A stretch of 64,000 bases of DNA. Source: Deuterostichococcus epilithicus (Eukaryota; Chlorophyta; Trebouxiophyceae; Prasiolales; Stichococcaceae). The stretch spans positions 3,398,501-3,462,500 of the forward strand of contig JAVTLE010000005.1 of NCBI GenBank assembly GCA_033439295.1. The letters are read 5' to 3'. The translations under genes and the position numbers were made by a program. Shown one piece after another: positions 1 to 10,984 of the stretch. How positions within the stretch are numbered: position 1 is the stretch's first letter; each line of letters opens with the position of its first letter. The notes under the pieces are model-generated. The model was not told the DNA's origin. It saw only the letters and a list, made by a program, of their open reading frames with translations, and did not search any database.

Positions 1-1081
1 CTGAAGGTGCAAGCAGCGGAATGCAGCGTAATGTTGGCTCTCGTCAGACTAGCGCCAAGTCGTCGACGGGTCGACGACAATTACATGGGTTCACCAGATC
101 CGGCTCCCACTGGCGTCTCAAATGCAAGGCCAAGTGACAGTGCCAGATGAGTTCTCTTACTGAAAGCCAATTTCCAAAGCTAGTTCGTCAGTTTTGCGCG
201 CGTGACACCCACTATAGGGGGTGTGGCCGCCTGGCTCGCTGCGGTGAAGGCGCAGCATGTGGGGCAGATGCTGGAAGCAAGTTGAAATACCTTGACACCC
301 GTGAGACAGCGCTTCATTCGCAGGCTGCCCGCTTCTAGCCGTGCCAGCAGGGTTTGGCAAATCCAACGACCGTCGCTTGCACCCATCATGGCTTCAGCAT
401 GTCGTGTTAGAACGTAGCTGTGGCACATCATTGCGTCAGTATGGTGTGACCCTCGCTGACGCCGCAAGCTACAAAATTTTTACTGTAAGGCAGTGGGCGG
501 CTCTGCACCTGCTGAGACATGCTCCCTCATGATTGATGCACCGCGCGCAAGTTGCGGCGGCGGACAGGCCGGCCTATGCTGTGGCAGCGAGTGCCAAGCC
601 CAATCAACTTCTGGCGGTCATGGAGGAGAGCGGCCAGCATGAGCGATTGTGCCACCTGCCATGGAGGGCGCAAAGCCCACAGCCTACTACGCAGCAACAG
701 TTGTGCTGATGTTTGGTGCTACTTTCAAATGGCAGCTTGTCAGCGGCTTTGGGCTTTTTTGTCAACCTCCGAGCTTGCTGCAGCCTTGACCTCTGAAATA
801 AATTCCACTTCACCAATGTTTTACTTCGCTGGGAGAGCAGATCGATGAGTTCTATCTGCTCATGCTACTAGCTGGTCTAGGCAAAGCTCGCATCCGTGTG
901 CATGCACATTATGCCATGCCAGCTTCATCTTACAAATCTTCTTTGCCGATACATTTGCAGATGAAATGGTCATCTGTCAAGAATCAGTGGGAGTTGTGCA
1001 TCGCCAAAAATGAGCAAAAACCAAAGTTAGCGAATTCGCCAAATAAGCTAAGCCCTTCTCCACTCAATGGAAAATCTCCAC
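1..1081. other. No recognisable gene
   Basis: Only short overlapping frames with no recognisable domain. The last part is the 3' flank of the minus-strand ELIP gene that ends at 1082. Nothing else can be supported here. Confidence 0.5.
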
Positions 1082-2349
1082 TCAGTGGGAGATCAAAGCA
1101 CCACCCTTCAGCGCCTCTGTGATGACCAGACCCAGGAAGCCCAGCATGGCAATGCGGCCGGTGATCAGCTCGCCATCTGCCGTAAAGCCGGGAAGACCAC
1201 CGAGGTCCTTTGAATCTTTCCGTGGAACACCGCGCAAGATGGGCACCTGAGGGGTTGAAGAACAGTGAATTCTATTTCAGCAAAACCTCATGAAGATGGG
1301 CAAAGGGCGGGAAGAAGCCGAATGCTACCTTGGCCAGCAGGATCAGGCGGCAGCCACGCGCACCGGTGCACAAAAGCAAAGTGGGTAAATGGTAGGCCCC
1401 AGCCTCGGTGCACTCAAGGGGTCCAGCCTCGGTGCACTCAAAAGGTCCAGCAAGGAAAGTGCGCACCAGCGTGGCGACGATGAACGTCACAAAGGTCGCG
1501 GCGATCAGCCACGGCGCCTGCTTGAACTGCACTGCCAGGCTGTTGCCGCTGACAGCCTCGTAGCCAAGAGCTGCAACGAAGCCAATCATCGCCAGTCTGG
1601 AGTTGGCGACCTCGGGAAGTGCGCCCTGCAGCGCGAACAAAAGAGGTGGGTGAGGAGGGGGGGGGTGGGGGTCACAAAACACGCTCATGTGAAGCATGTT
1701 GGCAAGAAAATCAGCCTGCACGATGGGCTGGAAATCTCGCCTTGAATCTGAAGGCGTCTGCGATGGACACCTCCGTCCCAAGGATCTCCTTCTCCTTGTT
1801 GCCGGCGCTCTGCATGATCTCGCGGTCGAACTCGGTCTCGCGCTCGCGGACTGGTGGGCCGCCGTCAGGAGCAGAGTCGCGCACGGGCGCCTCGATCTCT
1901 GTAAAGGTTGACAAGTGCATCATTAGCCACATGGCATCTGACACTCGTGCAGATGAGGGGACACAGGAGATCATATAGATGTATATATTGATCTGAGAGG
2001 AGTTTGAATTGAGTTGCACACACAAATGGCTGTGATGAATTACAACCATATATCTGCAAGATGCAGTGGCCAAGTGCTCGTGGGGTTTCAACCACCAACT
2101 CGTGGGTCTCGAAGATGCAAAATGCACCTTAGATGCAATGCATTTGAGACGCGCAACACAGCAGCAGATCGGTGACTCACTCTGATAAGAGTCTTCCTCC
2201 ACCGGACCCTTGTCCTGCCCTGCCCGCACGACGATGTTCCGGCTGCGCAGTGACGGCCGGACTGCTGCCATGAATGTGGTGCGCACCGGCGTGCGCAGCC
2301 TCTGGCTGATGATCGGCGAAGAACTGGTCATCGGCGTGACCGCGGCCAT
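1082..2349 (-). CDS. Early light-induced protein (ELIP), chloroplast thylakoid
   Basis: Four exons (2349-2181, 1898-1741, 1625-1467, 1246-1082) join in phase to a 216-residue protein. The first ~40 residues are rich in Ser, Arg and Thr and end near VVRAG, a plastid transit peptide. Three membrane helices follow. Helix I carries the chlorophyll-binding signature (EVANSRLAMIGFVAALGYE), helix II is APWLIAATFVTFIVATLV, and helix III repeats the signature (GELITGRIAMLGFLGLVITE). This is the three-helix order of ELIPs, which bind pigment and protect thylakoids under light stress (family knowledge). The preceding block ends FRFKG, as in the neighbouring divergent ELIP. Intron 2 has a GC donor (AAG|gcgaga), forced by the reading phase and by alignment with the neighbour. 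The start is the first ATG of an open frame facing the shared intergenic region. Confidence 0.9.
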
Positions 2350-2815
2350 GATGACAGAAACCTCCGAGTCGCAAGCGCTGACGGCTGCGATCGATGTGCT
2401 GAGTTATCGATTGATATATCTTCAAGACAGACTTGTGCAGGTTGTGAGATCAGTGGTCTGAGTGAATGCACTTTTGTGAAACTTTTGTGCAGGTTTGTGC
2501 AGGCCAAGAGCACCGGTCGAGCAGCTGTTGACATGGCAGCCAATTAGGGCCTGGTGCAGAAGACGTGGACGGCTGTGAGCGAGCCCGGCGGAGTTAACTG
2601 GCGTGATTAGATCCGAGATTGGGTGTTTCCAGGTAGAGCGTGGCTTCGCGAGGTTTCGAACCCGAGGAATTGGCCACGTCTCCCGTCGCTCGAGCATGCT
2701 TGAATTCCAGTTTGAGTTGCGGCGCACACTGGATATTGTCATAAACACAGGAAGATTCCATCTGTAATTCTCTTTTCTCAAACACTGTTGGCGCTCAGGC
2801 CCTGTCAGATCAAGC
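2350..2815. promoter_or_regulatory. Shared intergenic region between two divergent ELIP genes
   Basis: 466 bases separate the two ELIP start codons, so both promoters and 5' leaders must lie here. No convincing TATA box or light-response element was picked out by eye. A bidirectional promoter is an inference from the layout. Confidence 0.5.
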
Positions 2816-4659
2816 ATGGTGGCTATCACTATGTCAAACTCATCAGCGCTCCTGCGCCCCACGCAGCCGGCGGTGCTGCGCAGCCGCGCTTCGCTGCAGT
2901 CCCCTTGCCAGCCAATGGCAATGCGTAACCACCGCCTCGTCGTGCGCGCGGAGCAGGAGCGGGAGACGATCGCAGAGAGCACCGGCGAGGGGCTGCCAGC
3001 AGAGGAGCGCCCTCGCCAGAAGAGCAGCTGGGAGGTGGGCCCCAGACTGTGCCTGGACTATGCTTAGGGTGATTTTTGAAGTATTTTGAGACATGCAGCA
3101 AGGGGTGACGGTGGACGTCTTCCGATCTTTCTGCTTCTGCTCCTGCAGATGATCGAGGAGCCGGTCAGAGGTGCGCCGCTGCTCGGGGCCGCGAGCTGCC
3201 TCTGCACTTCTCAATCACCTGTGCAGCCAGTTCGCGCCTCAAGAATGCCCATACTGCCGCATGTGCATGCTCTGTGAGCACGAACCATGGAACACGAGCT
3301 CGCCGCTGCCTGGGTACTGCCACGTGTACCCAGCTTGCAGCATGAGCTTCGATCTTGCACGTGGAAATTTCGGTCAACTCTGACACCTGTAGGCAAGGCG
3401 CCAGACGGTGGCAAGCCGGTTTCACAGCGCAACAACCAGTTTGACGACTTGCTGATCAACTACGACGGCGCGGTGAGGCACTGTGCATAAACTGTTTCGG
3501 CTTCAATCCTGCTGCACGCCAGAAGAAACCTCTGTAATCTCTTGAGGTCTTATACAAATTAGCATTAACAGATGAGAGGTGGGCACATACAGGACGAGCG
3601 CAGCATCACTGGCCTGCCGGTGTCGTTCCCCGACGCCTTCCGCTTCAAGGGCGCAGCCCCAGAGGTGCAGCAAGCTCAGCGAGACGCCCTTTCCCACCAG
3701 ACGATTCACATAACGGAGACATACCGCCTTGTACCAAGCCTGCGCCCAGCTCGTTCCAGGGCCCCTGAATGGCTGCAGAGAGCCTGTCATGGGCATCCCT
3801 TGCCTCCTCCCGCCTCCTCGCCCTCCTATGCCCCACCTTTTCGCCCTCCTCCTCCTCTCACTCCTGATTTAGTCCTGATCTTCAGCGGTTTCCTCTGCGA
3901 ACTTGCAGGTGATCAACTGCCGCCTAGCGATGCTGGGTGCCTTTGCTGGTCTCACTGCAGAGCTCACGTCTGGCAAAAGCATCATCGAGCAGTACCGGTG
4001 AGTTCATCTGTTGGATGGAGTGTTGTCAAATCATGACGAGTGCTGCACACTGCATGGTCCATGTGCTGCATCGCCGCTCACTCAGTGTGTACAGTGGTGC
4101 GGGTGCGCAGCGGTATGTCAGCACAGGCTGTTCTGCTCTCCACCAAGCACATTGTATTGTTCTGCTCTCCACCAAGCACATTGCACCGTTCTGCTCTCCA
4201 CCAAGTACATTGTACCCACGTGCCTGCAGGATCGCGCCAGTGCCAATTGCTGCAGTGTTCATATTGTTTGCGGTCGCATCGTTGATTCCGATCGGTGCGT
4301 CGTCTGGCGATCGCCGGAATCAGTCGAAGGGCATGCATGCACACCCTGCTTGTTTTTTTATATCCTGCCTGCTTTCGCTGGCGGTCCGATTGATAGTTTC
4401 GATATACCTGCAGCCAAGGGTGTGCCGCGCAAGGGAGCGGGCGAGTTCGGCTCCCCGCTCACCTTCCTGACGCCTGACCTCGAGTGAGTGGTGGTCCTGG
4501 TTTTGGACTTGTTCTTGAAGCGGGACTCGACCATGCGCACCTTCAGTGTGGTGAGTTCGTGTCTTTGCCTCGAACAGGATCAATGTCGGGAGGATTGCTA
4601 TGATCGGAGTGGCTGGCACCATACTCACTGAGACCATCATCGGCCACGCCGTCCTCTGA
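2816..4659 (+). CDS. Early light-induced protein (ELIP), second copy
   Basis: Eight exons (2816-3034, 3149-3170, 3393-3472, 3593-3664, 3909-3997, 4230-4294, 4414-4483, 4578-4659) join in phase to 232 residues. The 22-base second exon is required by phase. The N-terminus is a plastid transit peptide ending near LVVRAEQ. Three helices follow: PEVINCRLAMLGAFAGLTAE, APVPIAAVFILFAVASLIPI, and EINVGRIAMIGVAGTILTE. Helices I and III have the chlorophyll-binding E..N/G.RLAM/RIAM pattern. The block before helix I ends FRFKG, as in the divergent neighbour, so the pair probably arose by inverted duplication. Intron number differs (seven against three). Expected role: pigment binding and photoprotection in high light. 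Confidence 0.9.
4130..4216 (+). repeat. Three tandem 29-base repeats in an ELIP intron
   Basis: Units begin at 4130, 4159 and 4188 and share TTCTGCTCTCCACCAAG. They lie inside the intron 3998-4229 and do not copy an exon. Confidence 0.8.
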
Positions 4660-5097
4660 AGCCAGTTTGCGGGCTGGTGATCTACCCCCACCCAGCTGAT
4701 AGATGTGGGCGGTGTGTTCCCCAGTATCGCATACCTTGAGATGATTTGGGTGCAAACCTTGTGAGACCTCGGATCCTGAGAGGCTGTGACTGAACGAAGC
4801 AGAACAAAATTGAGGTGCCACCGATTTTTCCAGGTTGGGCATTACTGTGTCTTGCCTGCATTCTTCTCAGGAGGTTAGCATCAGCACTCAGGCTAATCAA
4901 TTTGAATTTCAATACCCAGCTATACCCAGGCTTCAAAGGATTTTTTCAACCCACCATCGTTGTTCAATATCGATATCACCGATATCTACCAAAACTCTGA
5001 ATTGCTGCAGATGTTGTTGGACAAATTCAGAAGAGCAATCCCACGACACATACAATTCCTTATTTGTGAGGCGAAGTGAGAGTGTCCAAGTTCAAAT
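4660..5097. other. Convergent intergenic region
   Basis: 3' flanks of the ELIP gene (+) and the NIPSNAP gene (-). No gene or repeat seen. Confidence 0.5.
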
Positions 5098-6573
5098 CTA
5101 CTGCCATGGCGATGCGGCTATGGGCTGCAGTAATCGCACTGACGCTCCCTGGCCCCACTCTTCCTGAAAAAGGATGCCTGCCTTTACGCACTCATCCCAT
5201 GCGCTGATGGACGGAAAGCGCAACAATTCGAGCACACCAGGCTTGCCGACCTCCACGCTGCCGGCAAAAACTAGCTCTGCCCCCAGCTGAGTCTGGACGC
5301 GCTGCACTCGCGCACCGGCTTGCGCTAGCCTGCCAGCACAGTGCGAAAAGCGATGAAGATTCCTGTGCCTAGATTTTGCTCGCCAACAGCTTGTGCCATT
5401 GTGCTTGTCAGCACTTCCGGGAATGTCAGTGAACCGAGCAATACTGCCATCGTCAGGTTCATCTCTTGTTGACGCCGAAGTCTAGGTAGCAGAGGCGCCG
5501 CATGCACGGAGCGCATCACATGCGCTAGCCAATCTCCCTTTGAAGGCCACAGGCATGCCCGGTGGCATGTTCATCCATTTGTATCACAGTCGCTGACTGC
5601 TGACAGTCAGCCCGCTTTGGCATGCGTCCGAGACAGGGCCTTCAACATACGACAATGCTGGCTGCAGACAGGGGCGCTCTCACTGGCGACGAGCGATGTC
5701 CCCTGCAACTCAACTCACCTTTGCTGCAACCGCTTGGCACACCTCGTCACGCGTCGTGCCCAAATGGATCGGCTGCGAACACTCTCCCCATCCCGTCTTC
5801 CTCAGTCGATTCATGTGTCTCAGCTCGAACAGTGCGCACCAGTCGCCGCGCGTCATGTTAGTGGCGGCCGCGGTCGCCGCCGACGGCTGCAGCTGGCTGA
5901 CCTCGTGCGCCAGGAGAACGTAGGTGCCGCGCTGCTGCGGCGCCACTGCCGCCCGTGAGGTGCCGCTCGAGCTGCCGCCGCGGGAAGGCTGGAAGGCAGC
6001 TGCCGAGCCCGCGCCGGCCACATCATGCAGCGGCGCCAGGTGCCGCATGACGCTGGAGCTTTGGGCGGTGATGTAGCGGCGGCCGGCCCTGATCATGTCG
6101 CGCTGCCAGGCGTCATCGCGGCCCGCTGCCGCGCGGGCCTCCTCCCGGTGCGCATAGTTATTGTAGTGGTAGTAGTGCAGCAGCGTCGTCAGGCTGCCGC
6201 CAGTGTCGCAGGCAAACATCCTGCGGGAACAGCAGCAGCCGATCCAGTCACAACGAAGACCTTCTATGCCAGACTCACGTATATAGGGTTCAGCTCAGGT
6301 GCAAGCCGCTCACCCCAAGAATGGAGACAGTCGCCTTCGCTGCTCCGCATGCTGGCTAAGAAGCAGCAGGTATGGATTCAGGCAGTGTGGTCGCAGCGTG
6401 TACTCCCGGCACTCGACAATGCCGTAGGGCTCGGCAGGCAGATCATGCATTCCGTGCAGCAGCACGCGCTCCGTGTCTGTGGTCATCAGGCGTTTCAAGC
6501 TGCTGCACGAAAACCGCCGGTGCAGCGACGCGGCGCGCATGCTTAACTTGAGCGCCATGCTGAACAACTTCAC
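5098..6573 (-). CDS. NIPSNAP-domain protein
   Basis: Three exons (6573-6314, 6220-5719, 5301-5098) join in phase to 321 residues. A basic, Ser/Leu-rich N-terminus (MALKLSMRAASLHRRF) looks like an organelle presequence. The first NIPSNAP unit runs from YGIVECREYTLRP through FACDTGGSLTTLLHYYHYNN and YAHREEARAAA. The second starts at GDWCALFELRH and continues over the last splice site into AELVFAGSVEVG and VLELLRFPSISAWDE. Two ferredoxin-like halves of this kind are typical of NIPSNAPs, which are mostly mitochondrial and implicated in mitophagy signalling and vesicle traffic in animals. The algal role is unknown. It lies tail to tail with the ELIP at 4659. Confidence 0.85.
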
Positions 6574-7160
6574 CGGGATCTCGATGCTGTCGTCCTGGGC
6601 AGCTCAGCTGCACTTCGGCCCAAGCTGGCTCTGGAGTGCTTTCGGAAATCATGCACGTGCTGATGACATCACAGGACAGGATTGTGCTCGCACTAGCGCT
6701 CTCGTAGCAATTTCTCCTTCAGGGTCACCTTTTAGGTCTTCTGTGGCAGCGACAGGACGCCTCGAGTGGCAAGACCTGCAAGGTGTCTGCTTAGTAAGGC
6801 GACCTGCGTCAGTTGTAGCAGCTGCAGCAGTGCTCCTGCACCGCAACCGTTGCTCGCTGGCTGCTGGCTGCCTAAGCAGTCCGGCTTCGTGACTGGTCGA
6901 GACGTTGGCGCGACTATCCAGGAGTCGCACGCACCAGCGGCGCAGTGGCGGGGTGCTGAAGACCTGTCGTTTGCCTGGTCTCCAAACCCGAGGGCCCAGC
7001 GCCTGAGTCACCGTCACAATCCAGCACCAGGCACCTTGCCCGCACCAGCCCCGCTGCACCAGCCGGCAGCGGACCTGCCGCAGCACGCGCGACCTCCAAG
7101 CCTGCTCCCGGCGCCAGCCCCCGCTGCCGCTGCTGCCAAGTCGCGCAGCGGCCTGCCCGC
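6574..7160. other. Divergent intergenic region
   Basis: Lies between the NIPSNAP start (-) and the tentative first exon of the F-box gene (+). Frames here are long only because of high GC. No domain recognised. Confidence 0.4.
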
Positions 7161-9693
7161 ATGGCGACCGTGACGGTCAGCATGCCGCCTCCGCTGGGGG
7201 GCGGCCCACGTGGCGGCATGGCGTCCAACATCGACCCCGACGCAGTGCCTTCCAGCGTGTACCTGCCACTGTGGCGCCCATGGCTCGCGTTGTATGGCGC
7301 ACGCGTTCGGCCGGCAGGCCAGCGGCGGGCGCCAGAGGTGATCCCAAACCTGCTACGGAGTCCAGCTCGACATGGGGATCGTGCATTGAGGTGCATGACC
7401 GTCGCAGTTGAGCGCTGCCGCACACCTGGAGATGTCCTAGAGAGGTTGTGTGCTTGATTACATCTGCAGGCGCTGCCCGCGGATGCCGGCGCTGCTGCCG
7501 GAGGTATTGGTAGTTGTGACGCTGTCGCTGCTGTCAGAGACGCGTCTCAAATTCGACTAGTCTCACCTCTCCTGCAGGTGCTGACGGAGGATGTCGCCTG
7601 ACACCACCCAGCATTGCTGCTGATTCACGATATAAATACTCTTGGCTGCCTGCGCAGGCACTGGCGCCAATGCAGGCGCTGCTGCCGTAGGAGATTCTGA
7701 CTCGCTGCTTCCAGGGTTCACACGCACGAATTTGAAGAGTCTCGTCTTGTGTGCAGGCACTGGCACCGATTCAGGCGCTGCTGCCCGAGGAGCTGCTCGT
7801 CAAGATCCTGTCGCTGCTACCGGTCCGGTCGCTGGCGGTCGCCTGCTGCGTGTGCCACCAGTGGCACCAGGCCGGCAACGCGCCGTCGCTGTGGCGCGCC
7901 GCCTGCCTGGACGCGTTTGCCAACACAGACCTGGCGGCCAACACCCACATCCTGAAGACGCAGCACAAGTGAGTCGTTGTTGTGCTTTTTTTTGGGGGTG
8001 CCAGATCTTGAAATCGGCACCGTGTGTTGCTGTCATTGGGTGTTCCAGCTGCCTTGCACGCTCACATGCGGACCAGCAGGAGATCAAGACACCCTGCTGC
8101 GTCCTGCAGGCGATCACATCTGCGTGACAGCTGCTACAATATCTGGCAGCACGCTCATCATGGCCCCGATGAAAACGCCTTGCAGGGGCCGCTGGCGGAA
8201 CATGTACCTAGACCGGCCGCACATGCGCTATGACGGCATCTACGTCAGCCGGAACACCTACATCAAGGCGCGATGGGTTCCTGGCAGCTTTGTGCAGAAA
8301 GTTTGCTGATCGGGCAGAGGCATATGCAGATGAAACACAGTCCTCAGGTCGGCAAGGCCGATGGCCTCGTCTGTGATGTCGTGGGTTTGATATGAGCCAC
8401 AATGGACCCGAGGAGATCAGCGTTGACATGCCCGCTGGCCGCCCCACTGCTGGTTGTTGTTGCCCTATCCCGCAGTGCGGCATCGTGGAGAGGCGTGTCA
8501 GGGCTGTGGCCATGTGCCATGTTGTAGCCTGACCGCTATTGTTTGCGCTTTGCTGCAGCGGGGCATCGTGGAGTGGCGCGTCAAGAACGCGTGCCACGTG
8601 GTGTGCTACTACCGCTACTATAGGTTCCTCCCGGACGGCAGCCTGCTGCACCGCACCAGCCCGGAGGTGGTGAAGGTGGTGGCCAAAACCCTGGCGGACC
8701 TGCCGCCAGGGCAGCGGCGGCGGCGTGACGACGCCGTCTCCGTCGGCCGCTGGTTCCTCAATGTGCGTTCTTTTCCTGGTCAGTTGGGCGGCATTGGCGC
8801 TCAGTCGAGGCTGGGACATATCGACAGTGCTCGCAAGTACCCAAGCGCGAGCGAATGCCCTCGCGGTGTCCCGTCCTTGACACTCGCGGCGCAAAGAGGG
8901 GTGCATTGCAAGGCGAGGAGTTCCAGTCGAGGCACGTAGGAGACCATCGCAGCAGGTTGCCTCGCCCGACCAGTGCAAGGAGTGGAGTGCTTCACGCCAG
9001 CTCAGCTGCAGCGGGTGACCTGGCGCGCCTCCCCCCGCTCGCAGGACGACAAGCTGTTCACCAAGGTGGTGTACCCCAACTCCGCCAGCACGGAGATCCG
9101 CACACGGCTGCGGCTGCGGTCGGCGACGCGCGGCGGCCGCAACCGCCTGGACCTGATGTCCATCACCAGCTTCGACCGCGCCGCCGGCAGCTCCGCCCCT
9201 GTCGCGGGTGGGGGTTTTCACCGGGTTTTCACCGTTTGTCGAGCATAAAGAGGCTGTGAGGGCTGACAAGGGCTGTTCCTGGATACAACCCGAGCAGCAC
9301 CGCAGCTGCGTGCGTCGTGTGCGGCGCCGAGTTTGGACATGCCAAGGAGCCTGTGCTGTGCGCACATGCGCGCTACTCTTCCCAGACCAGCTGCGCGGCC
9401 GGGCTCATTGTCGCCCCATATACAGCAGCAGCAGGCTGGCACTGGATGCCGCCTGTCTTGAGTGAGGAGGCAACACCCAGACCAGCGAATGCCCCAAGGT
9501 GAGCCCAGTACTGATACCATGACTTTGATCTGCAGCGTTCAACCCGGATGCAGAGGACAATGACGCAGGCGATGCGATGGTGCGAGACCACAAGCGCGGC
9601 ATGTGCACGTTCGTCTTCGTGCCCTGGGATGGCGTCGCCACCAGCGACCTCAACAAGGGCATTGAGGAGATGGACGTGTGGCTGCCGGGGTGA
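7161..9693 (+). CDS. F-box only protein 9 (FBXO9)-like, SCF substrate adaptor
   Basis: Firm exons: 7757-7968, 8186-8267, 8559-8762, 9045-9207, 9536-9693. A tentative first exon 7161-7337 is compatible in phase, giving 331 residues. The F-box is LLPEELLVKILSLLPVRSLA followed by CCVCHQWHQA. Downstream are conserved FBXO9 blocks: WRNMYLDRPHMRYDGIYVSR, YYRYYRFLPDGSLLHRTSPE, TRLRLRSATRGGRNRLDLMS and the C-terminal FVFVPWDGVATSDLNKGIEE. Family members recruit substrates to SCF ubiquitin ligases. The intron after 8267 needs a GC donor (AAG|gcgcga). Introns before the second and fourth exons hold decayed copies of the next exon. The N-terminal exon is the weak point: no TPR-like region was found upstream. 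Confidence 0.85.
7470..7712 (+). repeat. Two decayed copies of the F-box exon start
   Basis: Copy 1 starts at 7470 and copy 2 at 7658, each right after a CAG acceptor-like triplet. The working exon starts at 7757. Copy 2 reads GCACTGGCGCCAATGCAGG against GCACTGGCACCGATTCAGG, then breaks at a stop (CTGCCGTAG). Copy 1 still encodes a recognisable ALLPEVLVVVTLSLLS. Both sit inside the intron. Confidence 0.8.
8476..8545 (+). repeat. Decayed copy of FBXO9 exon beginning at 8559
   Basis: After a CAG at 8473-8475 the sequence GGCATCGTGGAGAGGCGTG mirrors GGCATCGTGGAGTGGCGCG of the real exon. Similarity fades over about 70 bases and an in-frame stop appears. Offset to the real exon is 83 bases. Confidence 0.75.
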
Positions 9694-9888
9694 TGGGCTC
9701 ATGGGCGCGACCGGTTCACGGAGCTGTGATGAGTGATTGTTGTCTGCGCCGGACGGAGCGTGGCTTGCTGGCTTGCCATAGCCTGGTGTTGCGACCGGAA
9801 GATTCGTAGTTTAAAAGGTTTGATGTGACCGTGCAATTGTGGGTTGGAAAGATGGCAGTTTGATATGCAAGATGCCATGCTCCATGCC

Positions 9889-10411
9889 TAGGGTTGGCAG
9901 TAACCGGATGTTGGGACCGGTTACGGTTACCGGTTACGGTTACCACGGTTACTAACCGGTTTCTGCCGGTTACCTCGCCCTTTTTGCCCAAACTCATCGG
10001 AAATGGACTTGTCTCATCTCGCTGATCATTACTGTCTGGTTTTCGAGCCTCTGAGACAAAACTGCATGATGCCAAAGTTTCGTGCAATTCGACATCGAAT
10101 GGCGTGGACCTGACATTAATGGACCCCCAGATGGATAACAAGGTGCAGCTGGTGGTGTGTAACCGTTTGGGGGGTGAAGAAAATTGTTTCGGGAAGTGTT
10201 GCCGCTGTTTAGTGGCACAGAAAGCCCATTTCCCTCCGCCACTCCCCCGAGCCGCCGCCATACCCCCTGGCGGTAGCTAGAATCCACATAAGTTAGAATG
10301 GGGAACGGCTGGTAACCGGGAGGTAACCGGATTTCCGGCCCCGGTTACCGGTTGGTAACCCCGGTTACCCGGTTAGGACCAACCCCGGTTACCGGTTGGC
10401 TGCCAACCCTA
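9889..10411. mobile_element. Non-autonomous hAT-type element (MITE), 523 bases
   Basis: Both ends carry the 12-base terminal inverted repeat TAGGGTTGGCAG. The element is flanked by a perfect 8-base direct repeat TCCATGCC (9881-9888 and 10412-10419). Both the 8-base duplication and TIRs of this kind are hAT hallmarks. Subterminal regions (about 9900-9970 and 10308-10400) are packed with GGTTACCGGT-like motifs in both orientations, likely transposase binding sites. No transposase frame is present, so it would move only in trans. It lies just 3' of the FBXO9-like gene. Confidence 0.9.
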
Positions 10412-10419
10412 TCCATGCC

Positions 10420-10984
10420 ACACTTCACCACAGGGTGCCCTAGCAACCTGCAGATGCCTTCAGAACTTTGCCTTTGCTGCAGAACCCAGTCTCGAGCTTT
10501 CAACGCTTGCTGAAGCTTGCTCGTTTCTCTGTCAGAGGATCCTCCTGTCCTCCGCTCGGGCACGCACAGCATCCGCAAGTCATCCGCGTATGCCATCTGG
10601 CTCTGAAGCCGACTGCAGCAGTGCATGATCAGCTCAGCCTGCAGGTCGAAGTTTCCACACCGAAGCAGTGAACTGAACCAAAGTCTCGCCAGCAAGTTAC
10701 ATCTTGCTTGCCAACCAAGCGCCACCGCCCGCGCCGCCGTCACTTTTGCGTCAGGAGCCGGTCTGCGTACAGGTGCGTGCGATAGCCCGAGCTCGATATG
10801 AGAGCCTGAAGAACGAAGAGGCTGCAATGACTCCCTGTCTCTGCAGGCCTGCGCATTTTTGACAAACATCTGCAGTGGCGGCAGCTGACAAAGTCGGTTT
10901 GCTCTCCTAGGTAGCCGTGTGAAGCAGGGCTTCCTATCCAGCTCGGCTCGCCGGAGGTCTAGCAGCACGCTGCGCTGCGCCGCC
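10420..10984. other. Upstream region of the phosphatase gene
   Basis: Probably holds the promoter and possibly an unplaced first exon. An open frame from about 10910 runs in phase into the coding region after a TAG acceptor-like site, and encodes a Ser/Arg-rich stretch ending LRCAA that resembles a plastid transit peptide. Confidence 0.4.

Noticed and set aside
4130-4216. Evenly spaced repeats that could suggest a CRISPR array
   Set aside because: The three units are contiguous tandem repeats with no unique spacers, inside a nuclear intron.
5325-5519. Possible extra NIPSNAP exon on the minus strand
   Set aside because: The flanking exons join in phase without it and the joined sequence already matches the family.
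8208-9365. 385-codon minus-strand frame
   Set aside because: It covers the FBXO9-like exons in antisense and has no recognisable domain.
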